Part shown: positions 35,606 to 48,462 of the stretch, piece by piece | How positions within the stretch are numbered: position 1 is the first letter of the stretch | Layout: each line of letters opens with the position of its first letter | Assembly (NCBI GenBank): GCA_034440615.1 | Contig: JAOTOM010005133.1 | Coordinates: 300,001-364,000, forward strand | DNA length: 64,000 nt | From: Ashinkailepas kermadecensis | Taxonomy: Eukaryota; Arthropoda; Thecostraca; Neolepadidae | Direction of reading: 5' to 3' | The notes under the pieces: model-generated | The model's input: only the letters and a program-made list of their open reading frames with translations | Told to the model about the DNA's origin: nothing | Database searches by the model: none | Program-made: the position numbers and the translations under genes

Positions 35606-36924
35606 ATGACCGGCAGGGTGAGCCGCGCCCAGTCGGGGTTGAAGAGGCTGCTGATAAGGCCGTTGCAGCGGGTGGTCTGCCTCTTTCACCACCTGGAAAA
35701 ACCATTGGAAAAGCTCTTCCAGATGTATGCCGGCCACACCAGCTGTCCCGAGACATGCAGTGGCCAGATCGGGAAAGCCATCTCGTCGAACGTGTGGAAG
35801 AGGGCGGTAGTGAAGTTTCAGGCCCTGGCGAACCCGGTCTTGCTGGACGAAACCCAGTGGATCTCGGCCAGCATGAGCGACATGAACCGTGATCAGATGT
35901 ACCTGATCCGCATGTGCGAGGCCGTGCCGACGGGCCGGCTATCTGGACAGTGGGCAGACGCCCGGCCCGGGCCTACTGTCCGGACAGTGGGCAGACGCCC
36001 GGCCCGGGCCTACTGTCCGGACAGTGGGCAGACGCCCGGCCCGGGCCGGCTGTCTGGACAGTGGGCAGACGCCCGGCCCGGGCCTACTGTCCGGACAGTG
36101 GGCAGACACCCGGCCCGGACCGGCTGTCTGGAGAGTGGGCAGACGCCCGGCCCGGGCCGGCTGTCTGGACAGTGGGCAGACGCCCGGCCCGGGCATACTG
36201 TCCGGACAGTGGGCAGACGCCCGGCCCGGACCTACTGTCTGGACAGTGGGCAGACGCCCGGCCCGGGCCTACTGTCTGGACAGTGGGCAGACGCCCGGCC
36301 CGGGCCTACTGTCCGGACAGTGGGCAGACGCCCGGCCCGGACCTACTGTCTGGACAGTGGGCAGACGCCCGGCCCGGACCGGCTGTCCGGACAGTGGGCA
36401 GACGCCCGGCCCGGGCCTACTGTCTGGACAGTGGGCAGACGCCCGGGCCGGGCCGGTGGTCCACTCCAGGTGGACCACCACGCAGTTCAGAGCACTCGGG
36501 CTCTACCTCTTGGAGACGAAGCTGGGCTTCCAGCTGAAGCGACTGGTCAAGTTCATCACCAAAGTCTACGCGGCGATACAGATGGCAGCCAGGCCCCTGA
36601 ACAAGGTATGTGATTTGTTTACTAAGAGATGCTAATCGCGATTTAAAATACGTCTTAACTTTGCGTTGACAAAGCGGCAATCTCAGCCTATGTTCAATTT
36701 TAAAAATGCATGCCGCAGGACGTGAAAGCATAAATTTTTTACTCGTGCCTGACATCGTAATTTGAAGCAAAGAATCACGATAACGAAGTTTTCTAACGCC
36801 CCAAATGATTTTCCGGGTCCCGGAGATTAACTTCGGCGCCACGACGCTGTTCGAGTTGGTAGACCTGGGACGGGCCAACACGGAACCGCCCCTGACCCAG
36901 GGCATGTTAGACGAGGACCATTAA
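35606..36924 (+). pseudogene. Relic of an uncharacterised repeated arthropod protein, frame broken by a minisatellite
   Basis: Seen: an open frame from ATG 35606 with RPLQRVVCLFHHLEKPLEKL, then SGQIGKAISS, DQMYLIRMCEAVPTG. After the 37-bp array, another frame gives PVVHSRWTTTQFRALGLYL and LVKFITKVYAAI, ending at a donor aag|gtatgt (36605/36606). A further piece, 36805-36924, reads INFGATTLFELVDL then TEPPLTQ and a stop. Known, from memory: a family of uncharacterised proteins, multicopy in arthropod genomes, has the same order (RPLQWLxC, SGPIGKAL, DQxYLxEI, HSRWLTTANRxLRLY, KVYAPMW, then NFxAxxYxxxIDW and TEPPxT), so this is probably mobile-element-related. It lies on the strand opposite the kinase, within its first intron. 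Its function is unknown to me. Confidence 0.65.
35935..36451. repeat. 37-bp minisatellite inside the relic gene, 14 copies
   Basis: The 'cagtgggcagacgcccggcc' core recurs 14 times at exactly 37-bp spacing (35949 to 36430). The 13 extra units add 481 bp, one base more than a multiple of 3. The flanking gene parts are in fact one frame step apart. Variants alternate cctactgtc / ccggctgtc. Confidence 0.97.
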
Positions 36925-37647
36925 GGCCGCTTCTGCGCAGACCCGGTCGAGCAGGATGGCATCACGTGCCAGGCGAGGGCGGCACGTGGCAGTAACCCGT
37001 ACTGCGGGAGAGACCGGAAAGCAGGGTGGACGGTACAGTGAGACTACGGAAGTAGACGGCAGGGTGAGACTAGCCTGGTCATGTCAGCTAGGTCATTTTA
37101 TGGCACTTGGTCATAGTCATGTCACATGTAGTGATTGGAGCATTCCATCATTTGCACTCACGTTCAGGCATTCGACAGAATATGATCCCGTTTGATCAGC
37201 TGTGGTTTTCTTCAGCATGAATAAAGAATATCTGAATTAGCCTTTATGTCCTAATGGAGTTGGAGCCGCGAAGATATTACGGCATGTGCGAATAAGATAG
37301 TGGGTAGAGGTGGCAAAAAGCAGGCCCGAGGGCCGGACCACCAGGCCCGACATAGGCCCAGACATGGGCCCTGTCAGGCCTGGCTGTCAACTACTCCATA
37401 ACATTACATCCAAAAGTTGGGCCTGAACCGTACCTGGAACTTACGTCGGGCTCGTACCGGGTCTGGAACTTCAGAGGTCGGGTTCGGGTCGGGCTTGGGC
37501 CCGAGAATTTCTGCCGATTGCTATCTCTAGTAGTGGGTCAAGGCAGCTGGCAACTGTCTGGCAACGTAACGTCGGGACGCCCGTTGCCGGCCGGCCGGCC
37601 GGCTGGGTGGGTGGGTGGGTGGGTGCGGCGGTCGGTCGGCGGGGAAA
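36925..37647. other. Unique sequence with a C/G-rich simple tract
   Basis: No gene. (ccgg)n followed by (gggt)n lies at about 37587-37625. A block at 37320-37510 repeats ggcccg/cgggtc-type motifs loosely. Confidence 0.4.
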
Positions 37648-38300
37648 AATGGTTCACGTCCACACCTCAGAGCCGTCCCATGGTTCACGCCCGCACCTCA
37701 GAGCCGTCCCATGGTTCACGTGCACACCCAGAGCCGTCCCATGGTTCACGTCCACACCCAGAGCCGTCCCAAGGTTCACGTCCGCACCTCAGAGCCGTCC
37801 CATGGTTCACGTCCACACCTCAGAGCCGTCCCATGGTTCACGTCCACACCCAGAGCCGTCCCATGGTTCACGTCCACACCTCAGAGCCGTCCCATGGTTC
37901 ACGTTCACACCTCAGAGCCGTCCCATGGTTCACGTCCACACCTCAGAGCCGTCCCATGGTTCACGTCCGCACCTCAGAGCCGTCCCATGGTTCACGTCCG
38001 CACCTCAGAGCCGTCCCATGGTTCACGTCCGCACCTCAGAGCCGTCCCATGGTTCACGTCCACACCCAGAGCCGTCCCATGGCTCACGTCCACACCCAGA
38101 GCCGTCCCATGGTTCACGTCCACACCTCAGAGCCGTCCCATGGTTCACGTCCGCACCTCAGAGCCGTCCCATGGTTCACGTCCACACCCAGAGCCGTCCC
38201 ATGGTTCACGTCCGCACCTCAGAGCCGTCCCATGGTTCACGTCCACACCCCAGAGCCGTCCCATGGTTCACGTCCACACCTCAGATCCGTCACATGGCTC
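37648..38300. repeat. 31/29-bp minisatellite, about 21 copies
   Basis: The unit is 'gttcacgtccacacctcaga' plus 'gccgtcccatg'; short units lack 2 bp (cacccaga). All three plus frames stay open (279, 237 and 270 codons), which is artefactual. Confidence 0.97.
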
Positions 38301-38344
38301 ACGCAGTTACTTGTTTGTAGCGTTTGCAACCCGGGCGCTTCGTT

Positions 38345-38558
38345 GCCGGGGGCTTGACGGAGAGCGGCGCTCTGCCCGGCGGCAGGGCTTGACGGAGAGC
38401 GGCGCTCTGCCCGGCGGCAGGGCTTGACGGAGAGCGGCGCTCTGCCCGGCGGCAGGGCTTGACGGAGAGCGGCGCTCTGCCTGGCGGCAGGGCTTGACGG
38501 AGAGCGGCGCTCTGCCCGGCGGCAGGGCTTGACGGAGAGCGGCGCTCTGCCCGGCGTC
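38345..38558. repeat. 35-bp tandem repeat, 6 copies
   Basis: The unit is 'ggcttgacggagagcggcgc' plus 'tctgcccggcggcag', with one variant base over the set. Confidence 0.97.
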
Positions 38559-39382
38559 AACAATGAGGGCCAACACGTGGTAGCTTTTTGCAGCGATGTT
38601 GAGTGTGGCGGGTTGCAGATAAGACCGAGATGATCACGGCGCGCATGTCAGCCAATGCGGCTCCCTACTGTGTAGGGCCAAGTTAAGCTCATTAAGTCGA
38701 TACACATCGGAGGAAAATCAACATCTGTACCACCGGCAGGCCACAAAAAGTCAGATATCATCAGCATTGTCACTCATGTGCAAAACACCCAGTTGAGGAC
38801 CGAGGCTAGTGAGCCGAACGGCATGAGCAACAGTAAACGATGAACAACGAGTGGAAAAAGATAACCACACTCTGTGTAGTTCATCATAATTCAACATCAT
38901 CATCATCATCATCATTACATCATCTCTGCATTCGTACTACCGTTGGCCAATAGTTACTTACTTTAATACCGCCTAGTATCTTGATTATCATCGAAAACCG
39001 TACAAAAGTTCAAATGTGCACGTCATAACGCTTTGAGAGAAAATATACCTTGGAAAACCTATCAGTTAACGTAATTGGATTGGTTTGCCTCTGTGACGGA
39101 ACATGAAATATACACCCAGTGCACGTATCATAAATCAAGCCAGTGATGAAGATAATAAGTACAAAATTGTGATGTGAGCGAGTAGAAGCATGTTCCCAAA
39201 TTGGTTTCATTATAATTGTTCACGAACGAAGCATAATATAACATTGATAAACACAATAGCTCATGCTATGTCTCACATCATGCAAACAACTGTCCACCTA
39301 ACTGCTCAATGCATTGCAAGCTCGTGCTATTACCTTAACATATTTCAGCCAGTGATAGTTACACCAATCACATTAGCAACAA

Positions 39383-39383
<1 letters not shown>
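38559..39383. other. Unique AT-rich intron sequence
   Basis: Includes a short (atc)n run near 38896-38915. No gene. Confidence 0.45.

Positions 39384-39457
<74 letters not shown>
39384..39457. repeat. (TA)n microsatellite
   Basis: About 34 uninterrupted TA steps. Confidence 0.98.
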
Positions 39458-41399
39458 CTATAAAAGGACGCGATGCAAAATTGCCAAAGAAGGTAAAAGC
39501 GTGCTGGTTCATCAACACAAACGCTACTGTATCAAGTTGTCGAGTTATTGGAGGACTATGAAATCACATCACTCAGCTTCGTCTATGATAGACGACCAAG
39601 CACGACTGGGTCATCTGCCTACATTCTGTAGCATGCAGTGACACAATGACAATCGACACCAATGCACTCACGGCCGTGCCAGTCAGAGCGGCTGTTTCAC
39701 CCATTCAATCATCCAGTCAAGTCCAGTCATCCAGTCCAAGTAGCGAGAGGATGCCATTCCTGCACGCAGGACTGTCATCATAGTTGGGTTTGATGCGGAC
39801 AGGATGGCATGAGACTGCTGATAGCGTGCATAGATCAAAGTTCGCCGGCTGAAGTGGATGAAGGTGGAATCATGGTAGGTGGAATCAGGGGAGTCGCGGG
39901 GTTTTATGTTTAAAATGGTGAATATGTGACTACAAGACAAATGCGGTTTGAACTGACAATGATGCATCACACGGTACTTATCAGTAACCATTAGGCACGA
40001 CTGCACTGCCCATGTGTCAAGGTGACTAGGTGATGGGAATTGGGAAGAACCTGGGAGGATTCCTGAGTCGCGTACTTCGCAGCAGGATATAAGGCACCTG
40101 GGTAATAAGGTACCTTACTTGTCGGGCAATGTCAATGCACAATATCAGATAATTGAAGCTGCATCTGTGCTTTGTGGTTTTACGTGGGAGATTGGCCAAC
40201 TTGAAGCGTGTTTTGATCCACATGAGAAGCACGGCTACAAGCGGCTGAGATAAGCAATCTGACTGAGTGACATGTCTGACCACATTGCCCTTGTGCCACT
40301 CCATGGCTAGGAATTATCTGCGTGGTGCCATAACCAGCGCGGCGGAGATAACATCTCCCGGCTCACTGTGGCACCTGTCACGTATCAGTTCAAGTGGACG
40401 CTCCGAACAATTGTCCGTGTCGCCGAGGACTCGACCAGTTGACCGGTTTGAGGGGCACACCTGTAGATTCACCGTAGCCACCAGTCCAGCCGCTCGATTT
40501 AGAGCATGTTGTTGTTCAACTGCCTCGGATAATGACTGGGTGAGTGGCGGCGTGTTTATTCGTTTCATGAGCAAGCATGCTGCGACCACCAGAGCCAGAG
40601 CTCCCAAGTCCCCAGGCTGGATATTTTGTCGAAACGTCCGCGAATATTATTATTGTAGTTATTCCAACAGACATTGGGCATTAAACATTCTTAAAAGTAT
40701 TTTCACGACGGATTCTCTGGTGCCTTTCGGTGCCAGGAAACATGTGCACAGCATACTGCGATACCCAATAAATATATTCAGAGGTATTCCGAGATAGGTG
40801 TTTCCCTCTGGGTTGTATTATTTTACTTCGTTTTCCCTTCGGAAGGCTTGTCCTGCTAATTTATCAAACATTCAAGATTTAAAGGGAATGCTCCGTAAAC
40901 AGATCTGTCTCTATCTTGGTCGTCAAGGATCCAGGTTTTATATTTATATTTTGTGATAAGACCCTCCAGCTTTATGGTGTTAGGCTACATTTTCTGGGTA
41001 TGAAGTATGATGTATGATGTATAATGTATGACGTATGATGTATGTGTGATGTATGATGTATGATGTGAACCATCAGTGGCACTTCGGTGGGTGGACAAGG
41101 GCGATAATCCCCCCCCCGACGAATATTCGTCCCTTTTAAGTGTAAGGTTAAGTTGGAATGCTGAAGATGAATAAATGTGACAAAACTGAATTGTAAGCCG
41201 GATGTTTCCATGGAAATGGAATCATCGCGCATTAAATGCCAGCGTGTTCTCGCTCTCCACCGTATACTTCGCTACGGTAATTATTATTTCAGTGCAAATA
41301 TGTTTCTCTTCAGTTATCCCGTACTAGTTCGACCTCTGTGAAATTATCTTCCTGGTACACTCTGGTATGCAACAATGTTTTGAATGACTATCCAGAGCT
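39458..41399. other. Unique intron sequence with one small repeat
   Basis: At about 40998-41066 a 7-9-bp unit (tatgatg) repeats. The minus ORF at 40314-40607 and the plus ORF at 40267-40797 are antisense to each other and match no family known to me. Confidence 0.45.
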
Positions 41400-41830
41400 C
41401 ATTTGTCGTGTGAAGCATTACGACTGGTTTTGAGGAAAAGGGTTCGTATTTGTTGTGGGAAGCATTATGTCTGGCTATGAGGAATAGGGATCATATTTCT
41501 TGTGTGAACATTATGTCTAGTGATGAGGAAAAGGGTTCATATGTGTTGTGTGAAGCATTATGTCCGGCTACAAAGAATATGGTTCATATTTGTTGTGTGA
41601 AGCACTATGTCTAGTTACGAGGAAATGGTTCAAATTCATTGTGTGAAGCATTATGTCCGGTTACAAGGAATAGGATTAATATTTGTTGTGTGAAGAATTA
41701 TGTCTGGTTATGAGGAAAAGGATCTTATTTGTGGTGGGAACATTATGCCTGATTACGGGGAAAAAGGTGCATATTTGTTGTATGAAGCATTATGTCTGTT
41801 TATGGGGAAAGGTGTTCATGTTTACTAGAA
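41400..41830. repeat. Degenerate repeat of about 47 bp, about 8 copies
   Basis: Units share 'gtgtgaagcattatgtctgg' followed by a gaggaaaagggttcatatt-like block. They are well diverged and so old. Confidence 0.85.
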
Positions 41831-41914
41831 GTGGTGGGATTGGCGTAGTGTAACCTCCAGACAGACGGAATCCAACGGGACAAGTACAGCGTTAAGGCAC
41901 GGGCGAACCGCGGA

Positions 41915-42205
41915 TGATCAGATCAGATCGGATAGGATCTGACCTTGAACACGGCACACACGGGCCAATCACGGATAATCAGATCAGATCAGGCAGGATC
42001 TGACCTTGAACATGGCACACACGGGCCAATCACGAGATCAGATCAGATCAGGCAGGATCTGACCTTGAACACGGCACACACGGGCCAATCACGAGATCAG
42101 ATCGACAGCGGAACATGGCGGATAATCAGATCAGATCAGGCAGGATCTGACCTTGAACATGGCACACACGGGCCAATCACGAGATCAGATCGACAGCGGA
42201 ACATG
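41915..42205. repeat. 62-bp tandem repeat with shorter variants, about 5 copies
   Basis: The unit contains 'cagatcagatcaggcaggat' and 'cacacgggccaatcacg'. Two late copies carry an extra 'cgacagcggaacatggcg' segment. Confidence 0.9.
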
Positions 42206-42559
42206 GCGAATTAGCTCGGTCCGCGGAGCAATCCCGCCAAATTTGCTGAATTAGATAGGAAGAGCAGGCGCAGGTTGGTTGGATTACAGCGAGATGACGG
42301 CGGTATGCCGGCGGACATGCTGAGCCATGTTATGGCGGGTCCAGTTGTGGCTAATTTGACTAGTCTAGATGCATGGTACTCGTTTCTGTCACATGCATGT
42401 ACGGCGAGCGCGAGACCCGCTCCACTGGCCATGTCAATGTGCCATCCAAATCAGACGAGTGACAACCGCTGAAAGGTGGTGCACAGCCCACCATGGTGGC
42501 AAGGCAAACAAAGGGCATGTTGCTAGGCAACGTCCACGGGCAACGTCCACGTGCCACAT
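42206..42559. other. No feature recognised
   Basis: Unique spacer between two arrays in kinase intron 1. Confidence 0.4.
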
Positions 42560-44895
42560 GCAAAAGTCTGTCTCCCACATAGCTCCTCGTATGTCAGTCA
42601 GCCAAAAGTCTGTCAGTCTCCCACATAGCTCCTCGTATGTCAGTCAGCCAAAAGTCTGTCAGTCTCCCACATAGCTCCTCGTATGTCAGTCAGCCAAAAG
42701 TCTGTCAGTCTCCCACATAGCTCCTCGTATGTCAGTCAGCCAAAAGTCTGTCAGTCTCCCACATAGCTCTCGTATGTCAGTCAGCCAAAAGTTGTCAGTC
42801 TCCCACATAGCTCCTCGTATGTCAGTCAGCCAAAAGTCTGTCGTCTCCAATAGCTCCTCGTATGTCAGTCAGCCAAAAGTCTGTCAGTCTCCCACATAGC
42901 TCCTCGTATGTCAGTCAGCCAAAAGTCTGTCAGTCTCCCACATAGCTCCTCGTATGTCAGTCAGCCAAAAGTCTGTCAGTTCCCACATAGCTCCTGTATG
43001 TCGTCAGCCAAAGTCTGTCAGTCTCCACATAGCTCCTCGTATTAGTCAGCAAAAGTCTGTCAGTCTCCACATAGTCTCGTATGTCGTCAGCCAAAGTCTG
43101 TGTCTCCCACATAGCTCCTCGTATGTCAGTCAGCCAAAAGTCTGTCAGTCTCCCACATAGCTCCTCGTATGTCAGTCAGCCAAAAGTCTGTCAGTCTCCC
43201 ACATAGCTCCTCGTATGTCAGTCAGCCAAAAGTCTGTCAGTCTCCCACATAGCTCCTCGTAGTCAAGTCCCAAAAGTCTGTCAGTCTCCCACATAGCTCC
43301 TCGTATGTCAGTCAGCCAAAAGTCTGTCAGTCTCCCACATAGCTCCTCGTATGTCAGTCAGCCAAAAGTCTCTCAGTCTCCCACATAGCTCCTCGTATGT
43401 CAGTCAGCCAAAAGTCTGTCAGTCTCCCACATAGCTCCTCGTATGTCAGTCAGCCAAAAGTCTGTCAGTCTCCCACATAGCTCCTCGTATGTCAGTCAGC
43501 CAAAAGTCTGTCAGTCTCCCACATAGCTCCTCGTATGTCAGTCAGCCAAAAGTCTGTCAGTCTCCCACATAGCTCCTCGTATGTCAGTCAGCCAAAAGTC
43601 TGTCAGTCTCCCACATAGCTCCTCGCACAACTCCCAAAAGTCTGTCAGTCTCCCACATAGCTCCTCGTATGTCAGTCAGCCAAAAGTCTGTCAGTCTCCC
43701 ACATAGCTCCTCGTATGTCAGTCAGCCAAAAGTCTGTCAGTCTCCCACATAGCTCCTCGTATGTCAGTCAGCCAAAAGTCTGTCAGTCTCCCACATAGCT
43801 CCTCGTATGTCAGTCAGCCAAAAGTCTGTCAGTCTCCCACATAGCTCCTCGTATGTCAGTCAGCCAAAAGTCTGTCAGTCTCCCACATAGCTCCTCGCAC
43901 AACTCCCAAAAGTCTGTCAGTCTCCCACATAGCTCCTCGTATGTCAGTCAGCCAAAAGTCTGTCAGTCTCCCACATAGCTCCTCGTATGTCAGTCAGCCA
44001 AAAGTCTGTCAGTCTCCCACATAGCTCCTCGTATGTCAGTCAGCCAAAAGTCTGTCAGTCTCCCACATAGCTCCTCGTATGTCAGTCAGCCAAAAGTCTG
44101 TCAGTCTCCCACATAGCTCCTCGTATGTCAGTCAGCCAAAAGTCTGTCAGTCTCCCACATAGCTCCTCGTATGTCAGTCAGCCAAAAGTCTGTCAGTCTC
44201 CCACATAGCTCCTCGTATGTCAGTCAGCCAAAAGTCTGTCAGTCTCCCACATAGCTCCTCGCACAACTCCCAAAAGTCTGTCAGTCTCCCACATAGCTCC
44301 TCGTATGTCAGTCAGCCAAAAGTCTGTCAGTCTCCCACATAGCTCCTCGTATGTCAGTCAGCCAAAAGTCTGTCAGTCTCCCACATAGCTCCTCGTATGT
44401 CAGTCAGCCAAAAAGTCTGTCAGTCTCCCACATAGCTCCTCGTATGTCAGTCAGCCAAAAGTCTGTCAGTCTCCCACATAGCTCCTCGTATGTCAGTCAG
44501 CCAAAAGTCTGTCAGTCTCCCACATAGCTCCTCGTATGTCAGTCAGCCAAAAGTCTGTCAGTCTCCCACATAGCTCCTCGTATGTCAGTCAGCCAAAAGT
44601 CTGTCAGTCTCCCACATAGCTCCTCGCACAACTCCCAAAAGTCTGTCAGTCTCCCACATAGCTCCTCGCACAACTCCCAAAAGTCTGTCAGTCTCCCACA
44701 TAGCTCCTCGTATGTCAGTCAGCCAAAAGTCTGTCAGTCTCCCACATAGCTCCTCGCACAACTCCCAAAAGTCTGTCAGTCTCCCACATAGCTCCTCGCA
44801 CAACTCCGAAAAGTCTGTCAGTCTCCCACATAGCTCCTCGCACAACTCCCAAAAGTCTGTCAGTCTCCCACATAGCTCCTCGCACAACTCCCAAA
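42560..44895. repeat. 46-bp minisatellite, about 50 copies, with 42-bp variant units
   Basis: The main unit is 'cagtcagccaaaagtctgtc' plus 'agtctcccacatagctcctc' plus gtatgt. A variant replaces gtatgtcagtcagc with gcacaactcc; it appears singly near 43625, 43893 and 44262 and takes over at the right end (44626-44893). A cluster of one-base losses occurs at 42965-43105. Confidence 0.98.
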
Positions 44896-45689
44896 GGAAA
44901 TTATTGAGCACCCACAGCCCATGTGCTTAGATATTAGCCGCATCGAGTGGTTCGCTTCCGCACGGCTTCCGCACGGCTTCGAACAGTATATACATAGTCT
45001 CGGTCGTTCAACCGTTCTGGTTGATATGATATGGCGCTACAGATGAAGTTCCAAGAAATACAGCTTATTTCCCTACAATGATAAGCATTTGAGAAGCTTT
45101 GTGACCGAACACCCATGTTGGAACACCACCCATGTTAGAACACCATAGGTTTTCAAATGCCAACCAAAAGTCTCCTATGAACAAGATCCTCATAAGCTTC
45201 GGAGACCATTTCGTAGTATAAGGTGGATTCCTAAGACTTCTCACAGAACCTTGACATAAATTCATTCAATGCAACCCGATAATCATGTTGCGAGTTAGGC
45301 ACCGTTGGAAACTCTCGCAAATATATCGCAAGATCTCAGCTGAATATATGGTTTCGGATGGCATTCAAAAGGTGTCACGAATTCATCACATGCTTGGGTC
45401 AAGAAGCGTATTAATAGTCTGAAACACTGGTGGGTAATGTCACGAAAACTTCTGTTTTAGAACTCTGTATATTACCCTCAGGGTTCTCATCAGCGATAGA
45501 TTTTGCCATGTATTTCCCTGAAGAAAACCAAGTGTAGCCAACGATCGCAATAGCCTTATACCTCAGAAAAACGAAAGTGACACAAGACAGTAATTGCAAC
45601 ACGTCTCTTGTCTGTGAAACTGAATTGAATCGACGACAATACAACTGGCATGGAGCTCCTCACTGCAAGGCATGGACTGAACGGCAGCA
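44896..45689. other. Unique intron sequence
   Basis: No feature recognised. Confidence 0.4.
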
Positions 45690-45965
45690 ATCGTCATACA
45701 CCTCTTAAACAGTGGGGCGGGATCGACGACGGGAATCATCACACCTCTTAAACAGTGGGACGAGATCGACGACAGCAATCATCACACCTCTTAAACAGTG
45801 GGACGGGATCGACGACGGGAATCACCACACACCTCTTAAACAGTGGGACGGGATCGACGACGGGAATCACCACACACCTCTTAAACAGTGGGACGGGATC
45901 GACGACAGCAATCGTCATACACCTCTCAAACAGTGGGAGGGGATCGACGACGGGAATCACCATAC
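45690..45965. repeat. 43/45-bp tandem repeat, 6 copies
   Basis: Units carry 'cacctcttaaacagtgggac' and 'gggatcgacgacgggaatca'. Confidence 0.95.
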
Positions 45966-47221
45966 ATCTACCGCTTGCAAAACCGAATGTAATCAGCATG
46001 AACAACTGCAATGCATGCCCTGACAGAAAACGACACAGAGCCAACGATGGCTTGGTTATTCACCTTGAACGAAGCAGTAACAGGACAAGGGAGGAGTATA
46101 ATGTGCATAATGCGCGAAGCACGCCATTCGAAATATGTGGATGCGGTGATGATGAATATATTATTTTTTATCAGAATTCAATGATCCCTTTTTACCACCA
46201 CACCCAAAAAGTGCACATACGTGTGCTTTAGCTGATGTCAATCGACGGCGCTGGAACCCACCGAAAGTAGATGAATGAATTTTCCTTGTTAGTTAACATA
46301 GCCGGGAAGACGGATTTCTACGGGTTGTCAGAGGACAAAAATGAAACAATCGTGCTATTCAGACATCAGGCCAAAATGTTCTTCAGTTATGCCTAAAATA
46401 TCTAAAATTGTGCAAACGTTGCTTGACATGCCGTTTTTTTTTGCACGGCAAAGCCTAAATCTAACCGGTAGAAAGTGTTTTCAATGGAACGATTTTCATC
46501 GTATTACGCTAACTGGTCTGGAGAAATCATCGTATATGTGAGTACATTTCCATCTTATTGAAAACAACGCGTTCATCCTCTTTCGAACAATGGCCATGTG
46601 ATTGTTCGCATAGCCATACTTGATGTCTATCGTTGAAACATAATTCGAACATACAGCTGAGATATTAGTGGATAAAACCACTAGTGCAGTTGGAAATGTA
46701 AAGGCACTGCGGTGTCTTTACGTATATAAAACACCTATCATTGACATTCCATAGGTTTTCCAAAACTTCCATCCTGCTGCTTTGGCTGCAGTGATTCCTT
46801 CCGATCAGTCTTTTCCTAGTGAATTGTCATGTACTGACTTCTACTTCCCAAGGTCTAGCCGATGCTTAAATAAATTTTACTTGTGTGCAGACACCACCTC
46901 TTAATGTTAAAACTTCACACCGAAATCATGGTTGGTGGAAGGACACACAGCACAGCTGGGAACCTGGTGAATTGATGCGCGTGGTGGGTACTGAATGTAA
47001 TGACGTGCGTACGGGTCCGACAGGAAACGATGTCATTTTACAGGAATCCGGCCTCCGGAGGCTCCTGTGATCACATCTTAATCCGCTGCGCGCCAAATAT
47101 GGCTACCGCGATACCCGTGAACTGCCGCTGATTCACTTCCCGCCAAATACGGCCTCCAAAACTGGCTACCGACTTGTATCCCGAGTGCACAGAGGCGGCC
47201 GCCAGGAAGCATAAGCCAGGT
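45966..47221. other. Unique AT-rich intron sequence
   Basis: No exon or repeat recognised. Confidence 0.45.
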
Positions 47222-47343
47222 CATCGTTCACCGCCTCCCAGGGTTTTGGACCGGTCAAAGCATCGCTCACCGCCTCCCAGTGTTCTGGACCGGTCAAAGC
47301 ACCGCTCACCGATTCTCAGTGTTGTGGACCGGTCGAAGCACCT
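47222..47343. repeat. Tandem repeat of about 40 bp, 3 copies
   Basis: Shared 'ggaccggtcaaagca' and 'gctcaccgcctcccagtgtt'. Confidence 0.85.
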
Positions 47344-47437
47344 CTCGCGCTGACGTCATTGGTGATCCACCATTACATCGCCTACCTCCAGTCATAGTGG
47401 AGGGCAGAGGACGAGGAGGGAGGCGCGCGTGTAGTGT

Positions 47438-47556
47438 GCATGAAATGGAGAATAGTGCGCATGAAATGGAGAATAGTGTGCATGAAATGGAGAATAGTGT
47501 GCATGAAATGGAGAATAGTGTGCATGAAATGGAGAATAGTGTGCATGAAATGGAGA
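47438..47556. repeat. 21-bp tandem repeat, 6 copies
   Basis: 'Gtgtgcatgaaatggagaat' plus a. In the plus frame it reads HEMENSV repeated, since 21 bp is 7 codons. Confidence 0.97.
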
Positions 47557-47588
47557 GAGGCGTGGACGGTATTCACGAAGTAGCACAG

Positions 47589-47672
47589 CACTTATTACCT
47601 ATATTGCCTATATTACCTTATTACCTATATTGCCTATATTACCTTATTACCTATATTAACTATGTTACCTAT
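47589..47672. repeat. 26-bp AT-rich tandem repeat, 3 copies
   Basis: 'Ttattacctatattgcctat' plus attacc. Confidence 0.9.
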
Positions 47673-47932
47673 ATGCAGCGTGTACAGTTTGGATCACCAT
47701 GCTGGGATATGTGATTGTAAGGCGTCATTATCAAGAAATGAGGTCTGGTGTTGTAGACGATGTACATTGGCTCCGTGATATTGTAATGAAGCATCTGAGC
47801 TGACGTAAATTATTTGCTTTGCGTTTATGTCGCTCTAGTTAGTTCGGTCGCCGTCCCGGAGCAGTTGCGGTAACTGGGACATCACATATTTGCAAAAATG
47901 TATGTACATGTCTATACCTGCGCAGCATTGCG

Positions 47933-48462
47933 AAGAGCTTCACTCACGGGCCAGACCTGCCTACACTGAATGACTACATGTCATGTCATACTCAGAAGAG
48001 CTTCACTCATGGGCCAGACCTGCCTACGCTGAATGACTACATGTCATGTCATACTCAGAAGAGCTTCACTCATGGGCCAGACCTGCCTACACTGAATGAC
48101 TACATGTCATGTCATGTCATGTCATACTCAGAAGAGCTTCACTCATGGGCCAGACCTGCCTACGCTGAATGACTACATGTCATGTCATACTCAGAAGAGC
48201 TTCACTCATGGGCCAGACCTGCCTACGCTGAATGACTACATGTCATGTCATGTCATGTCATACTCAGAAGAGCTTCACTCACGGGCCAGACCTGCCTACA
48301 CTGAATGACTACATGTCATGTCATACTCAGAAGAGCTTCACTCACGGGCCAGACCTGCCTACACTGAATGACTACATGTCATGTCATACTCAGAAGAGCT
48401 TCACTCACGGGCCAGACCTGCCTACGCTGAATGACTACATGTCATGTCATACTCAGAAGTCT
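47933..48462. repeat. 63/73-bp minisatellite with nested atgtc repeat, 8 copies
   Basis: The unit has 'gaagagcttcactcatgggc' ... 'gactacatgtcatgtcatac'. In some units the inner 5-bp step (atgtc) is expanded from two to four copies. Confidence 0.95.

Noticed and set aside
37518..38427. ORFs of 237-279 codons
   Set aside because: 31/29-bp repeat read in all three frames.
42560..44895. CRISPR-like regularity
   Set aside because: Units are direct tandem copies with no unique spacers, and the genome is eukaryotic.
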